NCBI GenBank assembly: GCA_016713305.1
Contig: JADJPK010000005.1
Coordinates: 248,001 to 312,000 of the forward strand
Reading direction: 5' to 3'
DNA from: Betaproteobacteria bacterium
GTDB lineage: Bacteria; Pseudomonadota; Gammaproteobacteria; Burkholderiales; Ga0077523
Length of the DNA stretch: 64,000 bases
Position numbers and translations under genes: made by a program. The notes beneath the pieces are model-generated. The model saw only the letters and a list, made by a program, of their open reading frames with translations. It did not search any database and was not told where the DNA came from. This document shows, in pieces, positions 9,028 to 18,531 of this stretch. Positions within the stretch are counted from its first letter, which is position 1; every line of letters begins with the position of its first letter.

Positions 9028-9906
9028 CTACTTTGAAACGCGGGCGCCGGTCACGCCGAGCGTGGCTTCGACGTGCGCCGCCACGGACCTGGCATCCGCC
9101 TCGGTGGCGAGCCCGGCGATCCTCACCCTGTAGACGGGGGTCTGCCGCGATCCCGAAGGTTCGATGACCGCTGCGAAGCCGGCATCCCTCAGCCTGTCCC
9201 ACGACTGGAGGGCCGCGCCGGAATCCTCCGTCGATGCGACGGTGACTTTCCATGGGCCGCGACGAGTCTGCGCCCCCGAACCGCCGCCGATCTCCGTTTC
9301 TCTCGCGTATGTCTCCAGTTCAGCCGGAGTGATCCTGCTGATGCCTGCCGCACCGTCCTTGCGGGGCCCATCGAACGCGGTGAGTGGCACGTCCATCCGC
9401 ACCGGCGCGGATCCGTCTCCACGGACGTCGATGGCTCCCTCGATCAGGACGATGAACTCGCGGTCGGCGGAAGCCTTGCCCCATAGATCGGTGCCCCGGA
9501 TGCCCGCCGTCACGGTCGGCAGCCGGATGGTGATGTCTCGCGTTGTCGTCTTCCTGGCCAGCGCCGAGGTGGTGAAGCGGAACGCGCCCGTCAGCACGCG
9601 CATCGTCGCAGTGAGGAGTGGCGTGCCCGAAGTCTTCCACTCCGACTGGGCGACGAAGAACCGGGACTGGCTGCCCAGCTTCACCACGCTGTCGTCGGGA
9701 AGACGAAGCTCGGCGCGGCTTCCTTCCCCTGTCTGCAGGACTTCGCCGGTCCGAAGCCGCGTACCGGGAGCGACGGGAAGCTTCGCGCCGTCCCGTATGA
9801 CCCATGCAGGCGAGACGACCCGTTCGACCGTCGCATCGTGGACGTCGGCGGCCAGGGCGGCGAGCGCGGGAAGGAATGCAGCAATGAAGACGAGCGGATA
9901 TCTCAT
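9028..9906 (-). CDS. Periplasmic FecR-domain protein with C-terminal SPOR domain
   Basis: A 292-residue protein with a cleavable signal peptide (about 1-19, ending LAALAA). A FecR-type domain spans about 45-160. It includes GTRLRTGEVLQTGEGSRAEL, DDSVVKLGSQSRF and the TVTAGIRGTDLWG block typical of stand-alone FecR domains. The last 75 residues (GPWKVTVAS to the end) have the alternating pattern of a SPOR domain, a module that binds denuded septal glycan. The protein is not next to a sigma factor or TonB receptor, so it is unlikely to be a classical iron anti-sigma regulator. A role at the peptidoglycan is inferred only from SPOR. It converges on xth with 22 bases between them and diverges from leuS. 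Confidence 0.78.
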   Translation of the reverse strand: MRYPLVFIAAFLPALAALAADVHDATVERVVSPAWVIRDGAKLPVAPGTRLRTGEVLQTGEGSRAELRLPDDSVVKLGSQSRFFVAQSEWKTSGTPLLTATMRVLTGAFRFTTSALARKTTTRDITIRLPTVTAGIRGTDLWGKASADREFIVLIEGAIDVRGDGSAPVRMDVPLTAFDGPRKDGAAGISRITPAELETYARETEIGGGSGAQTRRGPWKVTVASTEDSGAALQSWDRLRDAGFAAVIEPSGSRQTPVYRVRIAGLATEADARSVAAHVEATLGVTGARVSK

Positions 9907-10035
9907 GAACGGTCCTCGGGATGCACGGTGATCCCCGGCTCCTTGTACGTGCCGGAAGGCGCGGCGGATGGACAGGGGCCCGGGCGGCGCGACGGAAAGC
10001 CGGTCAGCAGCGGGTCAGGAAGGGTGTTCCTTCTC

Positions 10036-10041
10036 TATAAT
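10036..10041 (+). promoter_or_regulatory. -10 element of a putative leuS promoter
   Basis: A perfect TATAAT lies 45 bases upstream of the leuS ATG in the 179-base divergent gap with the FecR-SPOR gene. The hexamer at the expected -35 spacing (GGTCAG) is a poor match to TTGACA, so the promoter would need help or an extended context. This is a prediction from sequence only. Confidence 0.5.
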
Positions 10042-10085
10042 CCCCTGCTTTTCACGGTGAGACAACACCGCAACCGGCCGCCAGA

Positions 10086-12701
10086 ATGGATCCCCAATTC
10101 CGTCCCACCGAAGTCGAACGTGCAGTACAGCAGGCATGGAACGCGACCCACGCTTTCCGCGCCGTCGAGATCCCCGGCAAGCCCAAGTACTACTGCCTCT
10201 CCATGTTTCCCTACCCTTCGGGAAAGCTGCACATGGGACACGTGCGCAACTACACGATCGGCGATGTGCTGACCCGTTATCACCGCATGCGCGGCTACAA
10301 CGTGCTGCAGCCGATGGGATGGGATGCCTTCGGTCTGCCCGCGGAGAACGCCGCCATGGCCAACGGCGTGCCTCCGGCCCGCTGGACGTACGACAACATC
10401 GCGTACATGAAGAAGCAGCTTCAGTCGCTGGGTTTCGCCATCGACTGGGAGCGCGAGCTGGCGACCTGCAAGCCCGACTACTACCGCTGGAACCAGTGGC
10501 TCTTCCTGCGGATGCTGGAAAAGGGCATCGTGTACCAGAAGACGGGCGTGGTGAACGGGGACCCGGTCGACCAGACGGTGCTGGCCAACGAGCAGGTGAT
10601 CGACGGGCGTGGCTGGCGCACGGGCGCTGTCGTGGAGAAGCGCGAGATCCCCATGTACTACATGCGGATCACGGCGTTTGCGGACGAACTCCTGACCGCG
10701 CTCGACGGCATGTCCGGCTGGCCGGAGCGCGTGCGTCTCATGCAGGCCAACTGGATCGGCAAGAGCCAGGGCGTGCGATTCGCGTTCCCGTACGAGCTGG
10801 ACGGAGAGCGCGGAAAGTTGTGGGTCTTCACGACGCGGGCGGACACGATCATGGGTGTGACGTTCTGCGCTGTCGCCGCCGAGCATCCGCTCGCTGCGCG
10901 GGCTGCCCGGGACAATCCCGCGCTCGCCGCGTTCATCGAGGAATGCAAGCAGGGCTCCGTGATGGAAGCCGATCTTGCGACCATGGAAAAGAAGGGCATG
11001 CCCACGGGCATCTCGGTGACGCATCCGCTCACCGGCGAAACGGTCGAAGTCTGGGTGGGCAACTACGTCCTCATGGGGTACGGCGAAGGCGCGGTGATGG
11101 CAGTGCCCGGGCACGACGAGCGGGATTTCCACTTCGCGAAGAAATACGGTCTGCCGATAAAGCAGGTCGTCGCGGTGGGTGATGCCGCTTTCTCCACCGA
11201 CGCCTGGCAGGAGTGGTACGCGGAAAAGGACGGCGCGCGTTGCGTGAACTCCGGCAAGTACGACGGCCTTCCCTATCGCGAGGCCGTCGATGCCATTGCC
11301 GCCGATCTGAACGGGCTGGATCTGGGAGAGAAACAGACGACATGGCGCCTGCGTGACTGGGGCATCTCGCGCCAGCGGTATTGGGGGACACCGATCCCCC
11401 TCATTCATTGCGATGCGTGCGGCACCGTGCCGGTGCCCGACGATCAGCTGCCTGTCGTGCTGCCCGAGGACTGCGTGCCGGACGGTTCGGGCAACCCCCT
11501 GAACAAGCGCGAGTCGTTCCTCAAAGTGAATTGCCCGAAGTGCGGGAAGGCGGCACGGCGCGAGACGGACACCATGGATACGTTCGTGGATTCGTCCTGG
11601 TACTACCTGCGCTACGCCTGTCCGGACAACCCGGCGGCCATGGTGGACCAACGGGTCAACTACTGGCTGCCCGTCGACCAGTACATCGGCGGCATCGAGC
11701 ACGCGATCCTGCACCTGCTCTACTCGCGCTTCTGGACGAAGGTGATGCGCGACCTCGGCCTGCTCGCCATGGACGAGCCTTTCACCAATCTGCTGACGCA
11801 GGGCATGGTGCTGAACGAGATCTTCTTCCGCAAGGGCGGGACCGGCCGGATCCAGTATTTCAATCCGGCAGATGTCGAGGTGCGCACGGACGACAAGGGG
11901 GTGCGTCTCGGCACAGTGCTGAAGTCGGACGGCGAGCCCGTGGAATCGGGCGGTATCGGCACCATGTCGAAGTCCAAGAACAACGGGGTCGATCCGCAGG
12001 CGCTCATCGAGAAATACGGCGCCGACACGGCACGCTTCTTCATGATGTTCACCAGCCCGCCGGAACAGACGCTCGAGTGGTCCGATTCGGGCGTCGACGG
12101 CTCTTACCGGTTCCTGAAGCGTCTGTGGGCCTTCGCTCACCGCTATGCGGAGTCCATTCGTGCGGCGCTGCCCGAACCTCGCACGCTCGCAGAGCTCAAG
12201 CCGGCCCCCGGGCTGGCGGAGGCTCGGCGGGAAGTGCACGCGAACCTCAAGCAGGCGACGTTCGACATGCAGCGCAACCAGTTCAACACCGTCGCCTCGG
12301 CGTGCATGAAGATCCTGAATGCGCTCGAGCGGGCTCCCGCGGACGACACGGCATCCCACGCGCAGGTCGCCGAGGAGGGGTTGTCCATCCTGCTCCGCCT
12401 GCAGTCGCCCGTGACACCTCACGTGTGCCAGTACCTCTGGAAGGAACTCGGATTCGGCGAGGATCTGCTGAGTGCCGGCTGGCCCGAGCCTCTGGAGGCA
12501 GCGCTCGCTCAGGATGAGGTCGAGCTGGTGCTGCAGGTGAACGGCAAGCTGCGGGGAAGCATGCGTGTGGCCAAGGACGCCGATCGCGCCGCCATAGAAC
12601 GGCTGGCCCTGGACAGCCCCCAAGTGCGCAAGTTCACCGAAGGGCAGACTCCCAGGAAAGTGATCGTCGTGCCGGGCCGGCTGGTCAACGTGGTGGTCTG
12701 A
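10086..12701 (+). CDS. leuS: Leucyl-tRNA synthetase
   Basis: Class I aminoacyl-tRNA synthetase charging tRNA(Leu), with a CP1 editing domain that hydrolyses mischarged tRNA. The protein has 871 residues, a standard length. The HIGH motif appears as HMGH at 49-52 within FPYPSGKLHMGH. The KMSKS loop appears as TMSKS at 626-630. The editing region includes FTTRADTIMG and AVPGHDERD. A zinc-ribbon-like pair of CxxC motifs (CDAC and CPKC) sits in the insertion before the catalytic core resumes. It is followed after 28 bases by lptE. The gene is intact. Confidence 0.97.
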   Translation: MDPQFRPTEVERAVQQAWNATHAFRAVEIPGKPKYYCLSMFPYPSGKLHMGHVRNYTIGDVLTRYHRMRGYNVLQPMGWDAFGLPAENAAMANGVPPARWTYDNIAYMKKQLQSLGFAIDWERELATCKPDYYRWNQWLFLRMLEKGIVYQKTGVVNGDPVDQTVLANEQVIDGRGWRTGAVVEKREIPMYYMRITAFADELLTALDGMSGWPERVRLMQANWIGKSQGVRFAFPYELDGERGKLWVFTTRADTIMGVTFCAVAAEHPLAARAARDNPALAAFIEECKQGSVMEADLATMEKKGMPTGISVTHPLTGETVEVWVGNYVLMGYGEGAVMAVPGHDERDFHFAKKYGLPIKQVVAVGDAAFSTDAWQEWYAEKDGARCVNSGKYDGLPYREAVDAIAADLNGLDLGEKQTTWRLRDWGISRQRYWGTPIPLIHCDACGTVPVPDDQLPVVLPEDCVPDGSGNPLNKRESFLKVNCPKCGKAARRETDTMDTFVDSSWYYLRYACPDNPAAMVDQRVNYWLPVDQYIGGIEHAILHLLYSRFWTKVMRDLGLLAMDEPFTNLLTQGMVLNEIFFRKGGTGRIQYFNPADVEVRTDDKGVRLGTVLKSDGEPVESGGIGTMSKSKNNGVDPQALIEKYGADTARFFMMFTSPPEQTLEWSDSGVDGSYRFLKRLWAFAHRYAESIRAALPEPRTLAELKPAPGLAEARREVHANLKQATFDMQRNQFNTVASACMKILNALERAPADDTASHAQVAEEGLSILLRLQSPVTPHVCQYLWKELGFGEDLLSAGWPEPLEAALAQDEVELVLQVNGKLRGSMRVAKDADRAAIERLALDSPQVRKFTEGQTPRKVIVVPGRLVNVVV

Positions 12702-12729
12702 GCTCCGGGAGCGAGAGCCGCCGACCGCC

Positions 12730-13242
12730 ATGCCATTCCGCCGCCGAACGCTCATCGCATTGCCGGCCGCCGCCGTCCTGGCTGCCTGCGGGTTCCAGTT
12801 GCGCGGCACCATCGATCTGCCGTTCGACACCCTGTTCGTGGAGGGCATGCCCTACTCGCCCTTCACCGGGCAGTTGAAGCGGAGCATTGCCGCGAGCGGC
12901 GGTACGAGGCTGTCGGCGACCACCAAGGATGCGGCGGCCATCGTCTACCTGATGTCGGAAGCGCAGGACCGCACGATTCTCGCGGTGTCCGGAGCAGGCC
13001 GTGTGCGGGAGATGCAGCTCCGCTACCGCCTGACCTTCAGGGTGACGGACCCTGCGGGCAAAGTCTGGCTGGCACCGGCCGAAGTCCTCGTCTTGCGCGA
13101 CATGACGTACGACGACACCCAGATTCTCGCGAAGGAAGGCGAAGCCCAGATGTTGTTCAAGGAAATGCAGAACGACGCCGTGCAGCAGGTGCTGCGCCGG
13201 ATCCAGGCGATTCGCGGCGCCAGCACGGAGCCGGAAGAATGA
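12730..13242 (+). CDS. lptE: LPS-assembly lipoprotein LptE
   Basis: Outer-membrane lipoprotein that plugs the LptD barrel and delivers LPS to the cell surface. The 170-residue protein has a lipoprotein signal with lipobox LAAC, lipidated at Cys20, followed by GFQLRG, the hallmark start of mature LptE. Position after leuS matches the common proteobacterial order. In many relatives holA comes next. Here the ATGA overlap leads straight into metX. Its partner lptD is in this window at 41634-43865. Confidence 0.9.
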   Translation: MPFRRRTLIALPAAAVLAACGFQLRGTIDLPFDTLFVEGMPYSPFTGQLKRSIAASGGTRLSATTKDAAAIVYLMSEAQDRTILAVSGAGRVREMQLRYRLTFRVTDPAGKVWLAPAEVLVLRDMTYDDTQILAKEGEAQMLFKEMQNDAVQQVLRRIQAIRGASTEPEE

Positions 13243-14378
13243 CGTCCGGAAGCAAGACCCAGGGATCGGTCGGCGTGGTGCGTCCGCTCGACATGGACTT
13301 CGACGAGCCGCTGCCGCTGAAGTCGGGCGCCGTGATGCCCCGCTACAGTCTGCGCTACGAGACCTACGGCACGCTCAACGCGCAGCGCACCAATGCCGTC
13401 CTGGTGTGCCACGCGCTGAACGCTTCGCATCATGTGGCGGGATGGTACGAGAACGACCCCCGGGATGTCGGCTGGTGGGACAACCTGATCGGACCCGGAC
13501 GCCCGGTGGACACGGATCGCTTCTTCGTCATCGGCGTCAACAACCTCGGCGGATGCCACGGTTCCACGGGTCCTGGCAGCGTCAATCCGGCCACGGGCAG
13601 ACCGTGGGGTGCCGATTTTCCCGTGGTGACCGTCGAGGACTGGGTCGATGCGCAGGCACGTCTGGCCGATCGCCTGGGCATCCAGACTTTCGCGGCGGTC
13701 ATCGGTGGCAGTCTCGGCGCCATGCAGGCGCTCCAGTGGAGCATCAGTTTTCCGCAGCGTGCGCGAAACTGTCTGGTGATCGCGGCCGCTCCCCGTCTTT
13801 CCGCCCAGAACATCGCCTTCAACGAGGTCGCGAGACAGGCGATCACCACCGATCCCGACTTCCACGGCGGCAATTTCTACGAGCACGGCGTCGTCCCGCG
13901 GCGCGGACTGCGTCTCGCACGCATGCTGGGTCACATCACGTACCTGTCCGACGATGCCATGGCGGAGAAGTTCGGCCGTGAGCTCAGGGAGGGCAAGTAC
14001 AAGTTCGGCTTCGACGTGGAGTTCCAGATCGAATCCTACCTGCGCCACCAGGGCAACAAGTTCGCCACCTACTTCGATGCGAACACCTATCTGCGCATCA
14101 CCAAGGCGCTCGACTATTTCGATCCGGCGCTTCCTCATGGCGGAAGCCTCGCGGCAGCTCTCGCGGTGGCGCGGTCGAGATTCCTCGTGATCTCGTTCAC
14201 CTCGGACTGGCGCTTCTCGCCGGCGCGATCGCGCGAGATCGTGAAGGCGCTGCTCGACAACCGCCTGGACGTGAGCTACGCGGAGATCGACGCGCCCCAT
14301 GGCCACGATGCGTTTCTCATGGACGATCCCCGCTACCACCGTGTGATCGCCGCCTACATGGAGAACATCGCGCCGTGA
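13239..14378 (+). CDS. metX: Homoserine O-acyltransferase
   Basis: Acylates homoserine in the first committed step of methionine synthesis. The alpha/beta-hydrolase fold carries the nucleophile Ser158 in IGGSLGAMQALQW and the catalytic His356 in HGHDAFL near the C-terminus. Length is 379 residues. Betaproteobacterial MetX enzymes often use succinyl-CoA rather than acetyl-CoA, so the donor should not be assumed from the gene name. It is sandwiched by four-base overlaps with lptE (ATGA) and metW (GTGA), implying one transcript with coupled translation. Confidence 0.93.
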   Translation: MTSGSKTQGSVGVVRPLDMDFDEPLPLKSGAVMPRYSLRYETYGTLNAQRTNAVLVCHALNASHHVAGWYENDPRDVGWWDNLIGPGRPVDTDRFFVIGVNNLGGCHGSTGPGSVNPATGRPWGADFPVVTVEDWVDAQARLADRLGIQTFAAVIGGSLGAMQALQWSISFPQRARNCLVIAAAPRLSAQNIAFNEVARQAITTDPDFHGGNFYEHGVVPRRGLRLARMLGHITYLSDDAMAEKFGRELREGKYKFGFDVEFQIESYLRHQGNKFATYFDANTYLRITKALDYFDPALPHGGSLAAALAVARSRFLVISFTSDWRFSPARSREIVKALLDNRLDVSYAEIDAPHGHDAFLMDDPRYHRVIAAYMENIAP

Positions 14379-15022
14379 GTACTGCGAACACCCTCCATCG
14401 CGCCGCCCCGGCGCGGCCGCGCCGGCCCGATTTCGATGCCATCGCCCAATGGGTGCCGCAAGGCGCACGGGTACTCGACCTGGGCTGCGGCGACGGTTCG
14501 CTGCTTCGCTTTCTCAAGGAAACGCGAGGCGTGTCCGGTTACGGAGTGGACATCTCGGACGACAACGTGGCCGCCTGCATCGCGAACGGCGTGAACGTAT
14601 TGCAGAGCGACCTCGAAGCGGGATTGTCGGGATTCGAATCGGGATCGTTCGACTACGTCATCCTGTCCCAGACGTTGCAGGCGATGAAGCATACCGAGCG
14701 GCTGCTGAAGGAGATCCTGCGTGTCGGCAGGGAAGGCATCGTGAGCTTTCCCAATTTCGGCTACTGGCGTGTCCGTCTGCAACTGCTCGCGGGGAACATG
14801 CCGGTGTCGCACGAGCTGCCCTATCAGTGGTACGACACGCCCAACATTCACCTCTTCACTCTCGCCGACTTCGAGACGTTCTGCAGGGGCCACGCCATCA
14901 GGATCCTGGACAAGGTGGTGCTGACGGAGGGTGCGGCCGTCACGTCGTTTCCCAACCTACTGGGCGCACTGGCGGTCTATCGCCTGGACCACGTGGCCGG
15001 CGCTGCACCGGTCGACCCTTGA
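14375..15022 (+). CDS. metW: Methionine biosynthesis protein MetW
   Basis: Methyltransferase-fold protein that nearly always accompanies metX and is needed for its function in several proteobacteria. The 215-residue product shows a SAM-binding motif VLDLGCGDG at 33-41 and the family block PYQWYDTPNIHLFT. The start is GTG, overlapping the metX stop (GTGA). The N-terminal 18 residues (rich in Ala, Arg and Pro) are not conserved-looking and a slightly later start is possible. No lesion is seen. Confidence 0.92.
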   Translation: MSTANTLHRAAPARPRRPDFDAIAQWVPQGARVLDLGCGDGSLLRFLKETRGVSGYGVDISDDNVAACIANGVNVLQSDLEAGLSGFESGSFDYVILSQTLQAMKHTERLLKEILRVGREGIVSFPNFGYWRVRLQLLAGNMPVSHELPYQWYDTPNIHLFTLADFETFCRGHAIRILDKVVLTEGAAVTSFPNLLGALAVYRLDHVAGAAPVDP

Positions 15023-15038
15023 CAGGCGCACGGCCCGC

Positions 15039-16300
15039 ATGACGGAGCGGCCGTCCGTGTGGTCGGCGCTGTTCACGCGCCGGATGCTCATCTGCGTCTT
15101 CACCGGATTCAGCTCGGGCCTGCCGCTGTACTTGCTGCTGAACCTGGTGCCCGCGTGGTTGCGCACCGAAGGCATCAGTCGCAAGGCGATCGGCGCGATG
15201 GCCCTCATCCAGTTCCCCACACGTGGAAATTTCTCTGGGCGCCGTTCCTGGACCGCTACGCCATCCCGCGGCTGGGCCGAAGGCGAGGCTGGATGCTCGC
15301 GACCCAGATCTGCCTCTTCGGCCTCGTCGCCTGGCTGGGGCGGCTCTCCCCGGGCGAAGACCTCGCTGGAATCGTCTACGTGGCCACAGCCGTCGCCCTG
15401 TTGAGCGCGACCCAGGACATCGCACTCGACGCCTACCGGCGCGAACTGCTTGCGGACTCGGAACTGGGCCTTGGCAATGCGGTGCACGTCAATGCCTATC
15501 GCGTTGCAGGTCTCGTACCCGGATCGCTTTCGCTGATCCTTGCCGACCACCTCCCGTGGTCGACCGTGTTCGCCATCACTGCCTGCTTCATGCTGCCCGG
15601 CATGGTCATGGCCCTGTCCGTGCGCGAGCCGGCGGTGGCAGCGGTGCCGAAGTCACTGCGCGAAGCGGTCGTGGAACCGTTCCACGAGTTCTGGACCCGC
15701 AGCGGCGCCGATGGTGCCATCCTCGTGCTCGCCTTCATCTTCTTCTACAAGCTGGGCGACAGCATGTGCACGGCGCTGGCGACACCGTTCTATCTGGACA
15801 TGGGGTTCAGCAAGTCCGACATCGGGTTGATCGCCAAGAACGCGGGATTGTGGCCCAGCGTGGCCGGAGGTCTGCTCGGCGGGCTGTGGCTGGTGAAACT
15901 CGGCGTGAATCGTGGCCTGTGGCTGTTCGGCGTGGTGCAGGTCGTGAGCATTCTGGGATTCGTCTGGCTGGCCAATCTCGGTCCGTTTTCCGCGGTGGGC
16001 GCTTTCGAGCGAACCGCACTCGCCATCGTGATCAGCGGCGAGGCTCTCGGCGTGGGGCTCGGCACCGCCGCCTTCGTGGCCTACATCGCGCGAGCCACGC
16101 ATCCCGCGTACACGGCGACACAATTCGCGCTCTTCACGAGCCTGGCGGCCATGCCCCGAACCTTCATCAATGCCATCACGGGCTGGCTGGTGGAGCGTCT
16201 CGGGTGGTCCGGCTTTTTCTGGCTGTGCGTGGGACTCGCGCTTCCGGGCATGGCCCTGCTCCTGCGCGTGGCGCCATGGCGCGAGAATCGAGCGGTGTGA
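15039..16300 (+). CDS. ampG: AmpG-family muropeptide/MFS permease (one frameshift)
   Basis: Major-facilitator permease of the AmpG type, which imports anhydro-muropeptides for cell-wall recycling. The N-terminus (MTERPSVWSALFTRRMLICV, then FTGFSSGLPLYLL) is in one frame up to ALIQFP at 15218. One base is missing there (expected P-Y-T-W). The rest, TWKFLWAPFLDRY onward, is in the next frame to 16300. Corrected length is about 420 residues with roughly 12 membrane segments. WKFLWAP(F/L)DRY is a family signature. It follows metW by 16 bases. The amgK-murU genes at 39.8-41.6 kb would act downstream of it. The lesion is probably a consensus error. Confidence 0.85.
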
Positions 16301-16359
16301 AGCGGAGTTTCGCCGACTCGCGCGCGGAATGCGCGAGCGCATGCAAGGAGAGAAGCATC

Positions 16360-17037
16360 ATGAAAGGACCCTCCCTGACGGCATTGTTGTGTTCGTGCGT
16401 ACTGGTGGCCTCCGGCTGCGCGTCCCAAGGCAGCACCGACGGCAAGCGATCGATGACCAATACCGAGAAGGGCGCCGTGATCGGTGCTGTCGGAGGGGCC
16501 GTGGTGGGTGCAGCCGTGGCCGACAAGAAGGGCAAGGGCGCCTTGATCGGTGCCGTGGGCGGCGGTCTTGCGGGAGCGGCCGTCGGCAACTACATGGACC
16601 GGCAGAAGCAGGATCTCGAGAAGAATCTGCGCACGGAGCGAGACTCGGGTGCGGTGACCGTGCAGGAGCTCGCGAACGATGTCGTCAAGATCACGATGAC
16701 GGCCCAGACCGCCTTCGATGTGGGCGAGGCCGAGATCAAACCAGGTTTCCGCAGCACCATGGACAAGCTGTCCGATGTCATCATCCGGTACGGCAAGACA
16801 TCGCTGACCATTGTCGGCCACACCGATGCCGAAGGCTCGAAGGAGAACAATCAGGGGCTTTCACTGCGTCGCGCCGCTGCCGTCCAGAAGTACCTCGAGT
16901 CCCGCAACGTCAATCCCGCGCGGCTTGCCGCCGTGGGCAAGGGTGAAACCGAGCCCGTGTCGGACAACAAGACCGAGGCAGGCCGGCGAGCCAACCGGCG
17001 GGTGGAGATATTCGTGGAGCCCGTTCGGGCACAATGA
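16360..17037 (+). CDS. OmpA-family lipoprotein with glycine-zipper region
   Basis: A 225-residue outer-membrane lipoprotein. The signal peptide ends in a lipobox-like VASGC with Cys20. A glycine-zipper segment (GAVIGAVGGAVVGAAVA and a second GALIGAVGGGLAGAAVG) spans about 38-80. An OmpA C-terminal peptidoglycan-binding domain occupies about 115-222, with LTIVGHTDAEGS and NRRVEIFVEP. This architecture matches YiaD/Pal-like envelope anchors. An AAGGAG ribosome-binding site at 16345-16350 supports the ATG at 16360. The stop overlaps an in-frame upstream ATG of pcaI, so cotranscription is possible although the functions are unrelated. Confidence 0.88.
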   Translation: MKGPSLTALLCSCVLVASGCASQGSTDGKRSMTNTEKGAVIGAVGGAVVGAAVADKKGKGALIGAVGGGLAGAAVGNYMDRQKQDLEKNLRTERDSGAVTVQELANDVVKITMTAQTAFDVGEAEIKPGFRSTMDKLSDVIIRYGKTSLTIVGHTDAEGSKENNQGLSLRRAAAVQKYLESRNVNPARLAAVGKGETEPVSDNKTEAGRRANRRVEIFVEPVRAQ

Positions 17038-17087
17038 TCCGGCCCAGCCGCGAGGCGATGCGCCTTCACGCGTTCCTGACTCTCACG

Positions 17088-17804
17088 ATGATCGACAAGA
17101 CTGTTTCCGATCCTGTTTCTGCCGTCGCCGGAATCCACGACGGAGCCACGATTCTCATCGGCGGCTTCGGGTCGGCCGGCCAGCCGGCGGAACTGATCGA
17201 CGCGCTGATCGCGCAGGGCGCACGCGATCTGACGATCGTCAGCAACAATGCCGGCAACGGCGAGACGGGGCTCGCGGCATTGATGGCTCAACGCCGCGTT
17301 CGCAAGATCATCTGTTCGTTTCCGCGGCAGGCGGATTCACAGGTCTTCGATGCGCTCTACCGTTCTGGCGAGATCGAACTGGAACTGGTTCCGCAGGGCA
17401 ATCTGGCAGAGCGCATCCGCGCCGCCGGTGCGGGTATCGGCGCCTTCTACACTCCGACCGGATTTGGAACCGAACTCGCGCGGGGCAAGGAAACCCGCCG
17501 GATCGGCGGCCGCGATTTCGTGCTCGAGTTTCCGATCCATGCGGACTTCGCGTTCGTCAAGGCACGCCAGGCGGACCGTTGGGGCAATCTCGTCTACCGG
17601 AAGACCGCCCGGAATTTCGGACCGGTGATGGCCACCGCGGCTGCGTGCACGATCGCGCAGGTGGACGAGATCGTGGAACTCGGGACCCTGGATCCCGAGG
17701 CCGTGGTGACCCCCGGCATCTTCGTCAAGCGTGTGCTGCGGACCGGCGGCGCACACGGTGCAGCGGTGGCGGTACGCGGGACCGGTGACGGAGAAGATCG
17801 ATGA
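17088..17804 (+). CDS. pcaI: 3-oxoacid (3-oxoadipate) CoA-transferase subunit A
   Basis: Alpha subunit of a heterodimeric succinyl-CoA:3-oxoacid CoA-transferase, which with PcaJ activates 3-oxoadipate for thiolysis. The 238-residue form begins MIDKTVSDPVSAV and has the CoA-transferase signature GGFGSAGQPAELID. An in-frame ATG at 17034 would add 18 residues and overlap the preceding OmpA-gene stop. I prefer 17088 because it matches the family N-terminus, although neither start has a strong ribosome-binding site. pcaJ overlaps by four bases (ATGA) and pcaF follows. The exact substrate (3-oxoadipate or acetoacetate) is inferred from the pcaF neighbour. Confidence 0.85.
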   Translation: MIDKTVSDPVSAVAGIHDGATILIGGFGSAGQPAELIDALIAQGARDLTIVSNNAGNGETGLAALMAQRRVRKIICSFPRQADSQVFDALYRSGEIELELVPQGNLAERIRAAGAGIGAFYTPTGFGTELARGKETRRIGGRDFVLEFPIHADFAFVKARQADRWGNLVYRKTARNFGPVMATAAACTIAQVDEIVELGTLDPEAVVTPGIFVKRVLRTGGAHGAAVAVRGTGDGEDR

Positions 17805-18450
17805 GGCGGATGAACCGCGAGGACATGGCGGCCCGGCTCGCGCGGGATATACCCGACGGGGCTTGCGTGAATCTCGGCATCGGACTGCCGACACTCGTGG
17901 CAGATCATCTGCCCGCCGGCCGGGAAATCATCCTGCACAGCGAGAACGGGGTGCTCGGCATGGGCCCCGCCCCGGCGCCGGGAGAGGAGGACCCCGATCT
18001 CATCAATGCGGGCAAGCAGCCGGTCACGCTCTTGCCGGGCGGGTGCTTCTTCCACCACGCCGACTCGTTCGCCATGATGCGCGGAGGCCACGTCGACATC
18101 TGCGTGCTCGGCGCCTTTCAGGTTTCCGTCACCGGGGACCTCGCCAACTGGCACACCGGCGCTCCCGACGCCATCCCGGCAGTGGGGGAGCCATGGATCT
18201 CGCGATCGGCGCGAAGCGCCTGTTCGTGATGATGGAACACCTGACCAAGGCGGGAGAAAGCAAGATCGTGCAGACGTGCACCTATCCTCTGACGGGCGTG
18301 CGCTGCGTGAGCCGGATCTATACCGATCTCGCCGTCATCGATGTCACGCCCCGGGGGCTGGTCGTGGCCGACATGGTGACGGGGATGGATCTGGCGACTC
18401 TTCGCGATCTGACCAAGGTGCCGCTGCTCGGGGCCTCGGATCCAACGTGA
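17801..18450 (+). CDS. pcaJ: 3-oxoacid (3-oxoadipate) CoA-transferase subunit B (one frameshift)
   Basis: Beta subunit carrying the catalytic glutamate, Glu48 in HSENGVLGMGP. The reading frame is sound from 17801 to IPAVG. At the G-run 18184-18188 one G is missing. Restoring it gives GGAMDLAIGAK, and the protein continues in the next frame through HLTKAGESKIV and CTYPLTG to TGA 18448-18450. Corrected length is about 216 residues, normal for the family. The lesion is a homopolymer undercall pattern, so a functional gene is likely. It overlaps pcaI by ATGA and is 81 bases from pcaF. Confidence 0.87.
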
Positions 18451-18531
18451 TTCCCGTTCGTCGCGACCGCGCGCTTCCCCGGCTTCGCCCGCGTTCGCCG
18501 GACTCAACCTGTCACCGGAGACATCGACACC

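Noticed and set aside
10035..12848. A 937-codon open frame antisense to leuS
   Set aside because: Amino-acid composition is His/Arg/Gln/Val-rich and typical of the reverse complement of a GC-rich gene. leuS on the plus strand is complete and conserved.
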